From positions 1-64,000 of the forward strand of contig NZ_CAJGZQ010000016.1 in NCBI RefSeq assembly GCF_904846185.1: DNA of 64,000 nucleotides, given 5' to 3'. Made by a program: the position numbers and the translations under genes. The notes beneath the pieces were generated by a model that saw only the letters and a program-made list of their open reading frames with translations, did no database searches and was not told the DNA's origin. Source of the stretch: Psychrobacter immobilis (GTDB lineage: Bacteria > Pseudomonadota > Gammaproteobacteria > Pseudomonadales > Moraxellaceae). Of the stretch, positions 60,890 to 64,000 are shown piece after piece; position 1 is the stretch's first letter; each line of letters opens with the position of its first letter.

Positions 60890-62163
60890 CGGCTTTTTTC
60901 GGTAGACTATGGATTGATGCCACTATTGCCATCAGTTTTTTACGCGAGGGACGAGTACAGTCGTTGATGATTACTCTGGGAGTGGCGATAGGTGTTGCCG
61001 TTATTATATTTATCACCGCACTCATCCAAGGATTACAGACCAACCTTATTGAAAGCACCCTTGGCAGTCAGGCACATATTCGCTTAGTAGCGCCAGACGA
61101 AGTAAACCTAATAGCGCCGTCTGCTGATACGCTGCAACTGATACAAGAGGACAAGCGTCCACAGCGGCTACGTTCTATTAATAATTGGCAGCAAATCACT
61201 GACACGCTAGATCAACTGCCCTTATTAACTGCCGTATCGCCAAACGTGTCTGGGCCTGGGTTTGTCCGGCGTGGTGAGGCATTAGAGTCGGTGATACTAG
61301 TAGGTACTGACTTGGCGCGCTATCAGAATATAATCCCACTTGATGAATACTTAATCAGTGGTGAGCTGCGAGTGGGCGCAGATAATGTATTGATTGGTAG
61401 TGAACTGGCTAAAGATTTGGGTGTTGAGGTCGGCAGCAAATTACGTTTGGACACAGGTCAAGACAGTGATGATAATGGCAACAATAATCTGAGTAACAAC
61501 TTTGGTAGCAACCTTAGTAACAACAGCGCTGTAGTCAATATCGCTGGTATATTTGAGCTCGGCGTACGAGAGCTTGATGCGCGCTACGTCTATCTAGACT
61601 TAAAACAAGCGCAGTCATTACTTAACCTACCGGGCGGTATCACAGTCATTGATTTGACGGTTGAAGATATCTTTGAGGCGGAGGAAATCGCTGCACAAGT
61701 GGGTCGTTTGACCTCACTGCAAGCAGAAAGCTGGATTGAAACCAACGCCCAACTGCTGAGTGGTCTCACGGCTCAAAGTTTATCTAGCAATATGATTGTT
61801 GTTTTTGTGGCGATCTCAGTAGCTTTTGGTATTGCCAGTGTGCTATCGGTCAGTGTGGTTCAGCGTACGCGCGAGATTGGTATCTTACGAGCCATGGGTG
61901 CAACTCGTCAGCAAATCCTACGAATATTCTTAATTCAAGGGGCTATATTTGGCTTGTTAGGCTCTATTGTCGGTAGTGGTGTCAGCTATATATTGGTCTG
62001 GTCTTTTAATACTTTTGGGCCCGACATATTTACAATTCCCATATCGATAAACCTGATCTTAGTGACTATGTCGTTAGCAACGCTAACTGGTGTTATAGCA
62101 GCCGCTATTCCAGCGCGGCGCGCAGCAGCACTTGATCCAGTGGTGGCTATTCGTTATGTCTAA
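60886..62163 (+). CDS. ABC transporter permease, MacB/FtsX type, 425 aa
   Basis: TTG start overlaps the preceding stop as TTGA; GGAG lies upstream. N-terminal helix (MITLGVAIGVAVIIFITALI), large periplasmic MacB_PCD domain, then three C-terminal helices of the FtsX domain with VVQRTREIGILRAMGATRQQ. An Asn-rich insertion (DDNGNNNLSNNFGSNLSNNS, about 202-221) sits in the periplasmic domain. Unlike MacB, the ATPase is on a separate gene. Confidence 0.9.
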   Translation: MTAFFGRLWIDATIAISFLREGRVQSLMITLGVAIGVAVIIFITALIQGLQTNLIESTLGSQAHIRLVAPDEVNLIAPSADTLQLIQEDKRPQRLRSINNWQQITDTLDQLPLLTAVSPNVSGPGFVRRGEALESVILVGTDLARYQNIIPLDEYLISGELRVGADNVLIGSELAKDLGVEVGSKLRLDTGQDSDDNGNNNLSNNFGSNLSNNSAVVNIAGIFELGVRELDARYVYLDLKQAQSLLNLPGGITVIDLTVEDIFEAEEIAAQVGRLTSLQAESWIETNAQLLSGLTAQSLSSNMIVVFVAISVAFGIASVLSVSVVQRTREIGILRAMGATRQQILRIFLIQGAIFGLLGSIVGSGVSYILVWSFNTFGPDIFTIPISINLILVTMSLATLTGVIAAAIPARRAAALDPVVAIRYV

Positions 62164-62947
62164 TCATGATTCTAGCGACACTTTTAATAATGACTTTAAC
62201 AATGTTTCTGCCAATCCTTTTAATAAGACGTCAACTCCTATGTCCAGTCAATCTCACGAAGTTCTGCGTTTAGAGGCACTAAAAAAGTCTTATAATATCG
62301 GTCAACCTAATGAGATTGAGGTGCTGCACGGTATTGACTTAACCATCAGCAATAACGACTTTGCTGCCCTGATTGGTCCTTCTGGTTCAGGTAAAAGTAC
62401 TTTGCTAAATGTACTAGGGTTACTAGATCAGCCAACCAGCGGTGAGCTATATCTATTGGGTCAAGCAACCAGCGCTATGAATGATGCTGGTCGCACCGCT
62501 TTGCGTGGCAGTAGTATTGGCTTTGTCTTTCAATTTCATCATCTGATTCAAGCGTTTAGTGCATTAGACAATATCTTAATGCCGCTAACATTGACAAGGG
62601 GTCGTCCAAATAAGCTTACTATCCAAAAAGCGCGCGAGCTACTGGCAGCGGTTGGGTTAGAGCGCTTTGCTGACAGTAAACCTAACGAGCTATCAGGTGG
62701 TCAGCAACAGCGTGTTGCCATTGCACGTGCCTTGATAACCGAACCGGCATTGCTATTGGCTGATGAACCTACAGGTAATCTGGATACCGTGACGGCTGGA
62801 GAAGTGTTTGAGCTGTTCCGCAAAGTCAATCAGGAACGTGATTGCGCGGTATTGCTGGTCACCCATGATCCACGCTTGTCAGCATCTTGCGATCGAACGA
62901 TTAATTTGGTTGATGGTCGTATTGATAGTGATACGTTGAATAATTGA
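62156..62947 (+). CDS. ABC transporter ATP-binding protein, LolD/MacB type, 263 aa
   Basis: ATG 62156 overlaps the permease by 8 bases. Residues 1-30 are Asn-rich and untypical; an in-frame ATG at 62240 (MSSQSHEV) is an alternative start close to the conserved domain. Walker [10 protein letters not shown], signature [13 protein letters not shown], Walker [13 protein letters not shown], switch His in LLVTHDPR. Completes the adaptor-permease-ATPase operon. Confidence 0.93.
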   Translation: MSNHDSSDTFNNDFNNVSANPFNKTSTPMSSQSHEVLRLEALKKSYNIGQPNEIEVLHGIDLTISNNDFAALIGPSGSGKSTLLNVLGLLDQPTSGELYLLGQATSAMNDAGRTALRGSSIGFVFQFHHLIQAFSALDNILMPLTLTRGRPNKLTIQKARELLAAVGLERFADSKPNELSGGQQQRVAIARALITEPALLLADEPTGNLDTVTAGEVFELFRKVNQERDCAVLLVTHDPRLSASCDRTINLVDGRIDSDTLNN

Positions 62948-63412
62948 AAAATATCGTAGTGATAATAAAAGTCATATTGGCGGATTACTTATCTGCTTAA
63001 CAAGAATTCCTATAAATACCGCCGTCAATATAGTCATTCCACTATAAAAGCATTACAGCGTTAGCCTCGCTTGAAGTATTTAATATACATCTACACTCGG
63101 TTGCCTTGTACTACTTTTAAATTGAATCGACTATAGTGACATCAATAAAGGTAGCGGCTTTGATTGTATGAAATCTCATAGAAAACACCCAATAATAAAA
63201 AACCCTTTTTTATAAAAATTTAAGGTAAAAGCTAAATATATCTATATTTCTAGGTCAATGTATTCGTGTCATCACCTTTAGAGCCATGCTCATTCAAAAT
63301 GATTTTGTTATCTATTGTTAAATACCAGTAGATGCTATGTATAATGCAGCACTAGCATAGCTTTCACTCAGTATGGCTTTCACTCATATGCCTTTAATAA
63401 GAAGATTACATT
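62948..63412. other. 465-base non-coding region before the malic enzyme gene
   Basis: AT-rich with no ORF. Contains the promoter-like site at 63315-63345 and an 11-base direct repeat GCTTTCACTCA (63360-63370 and 63376-63386) in the presumed leader. Confidence 0.6.
63315..63345 (+). promoter_or_regulatory. possible promoter of the malic enzyme gene
   Basis: TTGTTA (63315-63320) and TATAAT (63340-63345) with a 19-base spacer, 68 bases before the ATG. The -10 is perfect; spacing is long. Confidence 0.4.
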
Positions 63413-64000
63413 ATGTCAAACAAGCGTCCTTTATATATTCCCGTTGCAGGCCCCGCTCTTTTAGAGACTCCTTTACTAAATAAAGGCAGTGCTTTTTCAT
63501 CAGAAGAGCGTGATAGCTTTAATTTAACTGGGCTATTACCTCATAACATTGAGACAATTGAAGAGCAATCACTACGCGCTTATCATCAACTGCGCTCATT
63601 CACTAATGATATGGATAAGCATATTTACTTGCGTAACATCCAAGATACCAATGAAACTTTATTTCACCATCTAATTGAGCAGCACATTGAGGAAGTCATG
63701 CCGCTCATTTATACCCCAACTGTGGGTCAAGCATGTGAAAAATTCTCGCAAATTTATCGCCGTAAACGGGGTTTGTTTATCTCATATCCTGAGCGCCATA
63801 AAATTGATGACATGCTGCAAAATGCCACCAAGCAAAACGTCAAAGTGATCGTTGTCACTGACGGTGAACGTATATTGGGCCTAGGGGATCAAGGTATTGG
63901 TGGTATGGGTATTCCTATTGGTAAATTGGCTTTGTATACCGCTTGTGGTGGTATTAGCCCTGCTTATTGTCTACCAATTTTGTTGGATGTTGGTACCAAT
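63413..64000 (+). CDS. maeA: NAD-dependent malic enzyme, N-terminal part (cut by window edge)
   Basis: Cytosolic enzyme converting malate to pyruvate and CO2. The 196 codons to the window edge read [20 protein letters not shown], then [20 protein letters not shown], and continue through [39 protein letters not shown] and [15 protein letters not shown], then [19 protein letters not shown], matching E. coli MaeA (SfcA) nearly position for position as I recall it. Tyr in IYTPTVG is the catalytic one. The NAD-binding half lies beyond the window. Confidence 0.95.
   Translation, partial: MSNKRPLYIPVAGPALLETPLLNKGSAFSSEERDSFNLTGLLPHNIETIEEQSLRAYHQLRSFTNDMDKHIYLRNIQDTNETLFHHLIEQHIEEVMPLIYTPTVGQACEKFSQIYRRKRGLFISYPERHKIDDMLQNATKQNVKVIVVTDGERILGLGDQGIGGMGIPIGKLALYTACGGISPAYCLPILLDVGTN

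Overview
The window looks like chromosomal DNA of a gammaproteobacterium of the Moraxellaceae, most likely Psychrobacter. This rests on moderate GC content, overall gene style and content, and protein sequences as I remember them from that genus; no database search was possible.

Layout. (1) 1-3564: accessory DNA. It starts with the 3' end of an IS630-type transposase, then a small secreted protein. A compact minus-strand mobile module follows (excisionase-like HTH gene, tyrosine integrase, two small genes) with a divergent XRE repressor. (2) About 3997-12792: an integrative element of about 8.8 kb inserted in the terminator of a tRNA-Gly(GCC) gene. It has a 24-bp direct repeat at its ends, TGGCTACCA integrase arm repeats inside both ends, a P4-type integrase, a leader RNA resembling phage P4 CI / P1 C4 antisense RNA, a dense operon of small HTH and unknown genes ending in a DUF3987 primase/helicase-like protein, a lone membrane OB-fold gene, a zinc-ribbon gene and four tandem paralogous small ORFs. 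No capsid or tail genes are seen, so a P4-like phage satellite is the best description. (3) 12811-17325: core genes: tRNA-Gly, a 2-keto acid decarboxylase, GlpM and a K+/H+ antiporter. (4) 17366-26367: a LysR regulator divergent from an agmatinase-family ureohydrolase, a 2-ketoarginine decarboxylase, a D-lactate dehydrogenase-type flavoprotein, a YjiH-type transporter and an aldehyde dehydrogenase. Together they fit catabolism of 2-ketoarginine or a related guanidino acid to 4-aminobutyrate and urea. (5) 26553-37207: a TetR regulator, a FrnE-like DsbA protein, a YnjA-like peroxidase-fold protein, a sterol-desaturase-type enzyme, YnjF/D/C/B homologues, a TVP38-flavin disulfide reductase fusion and DoxX. 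A 16-bp palindrome of the form TTGARYRRTYRYTCAA recurs upstream of the tetR, ynjA-like and doxX units. (6) 37585-40072: DUF2058 protein, tandem universal stress protein and bicupin protein. (7) 40253-59300: iron region: two siderophore-interacting proteins, two siderophore receptors, a PepSY membrane protein, a cyclic-peptide-type ABC exporter, then a heme system (receptor and HmuY-like lipoprotein divergent from hmuSTUV), with Fur-box-like sites before the three receptors. (8) 59648-62947: a MacAB-like export operon. (9) 63413-64000: start of the NAD malic enzyme gene, cut by the window edge.

The least explained parts are the antisense-RNA-like leader at 5896-5992, the four-paralogue array, the link of a D-2-hydroxyacid dehydrogenase to 2-ketoarginine decarboxylase, and the TetR operator set joining ynj genes to DoxX.
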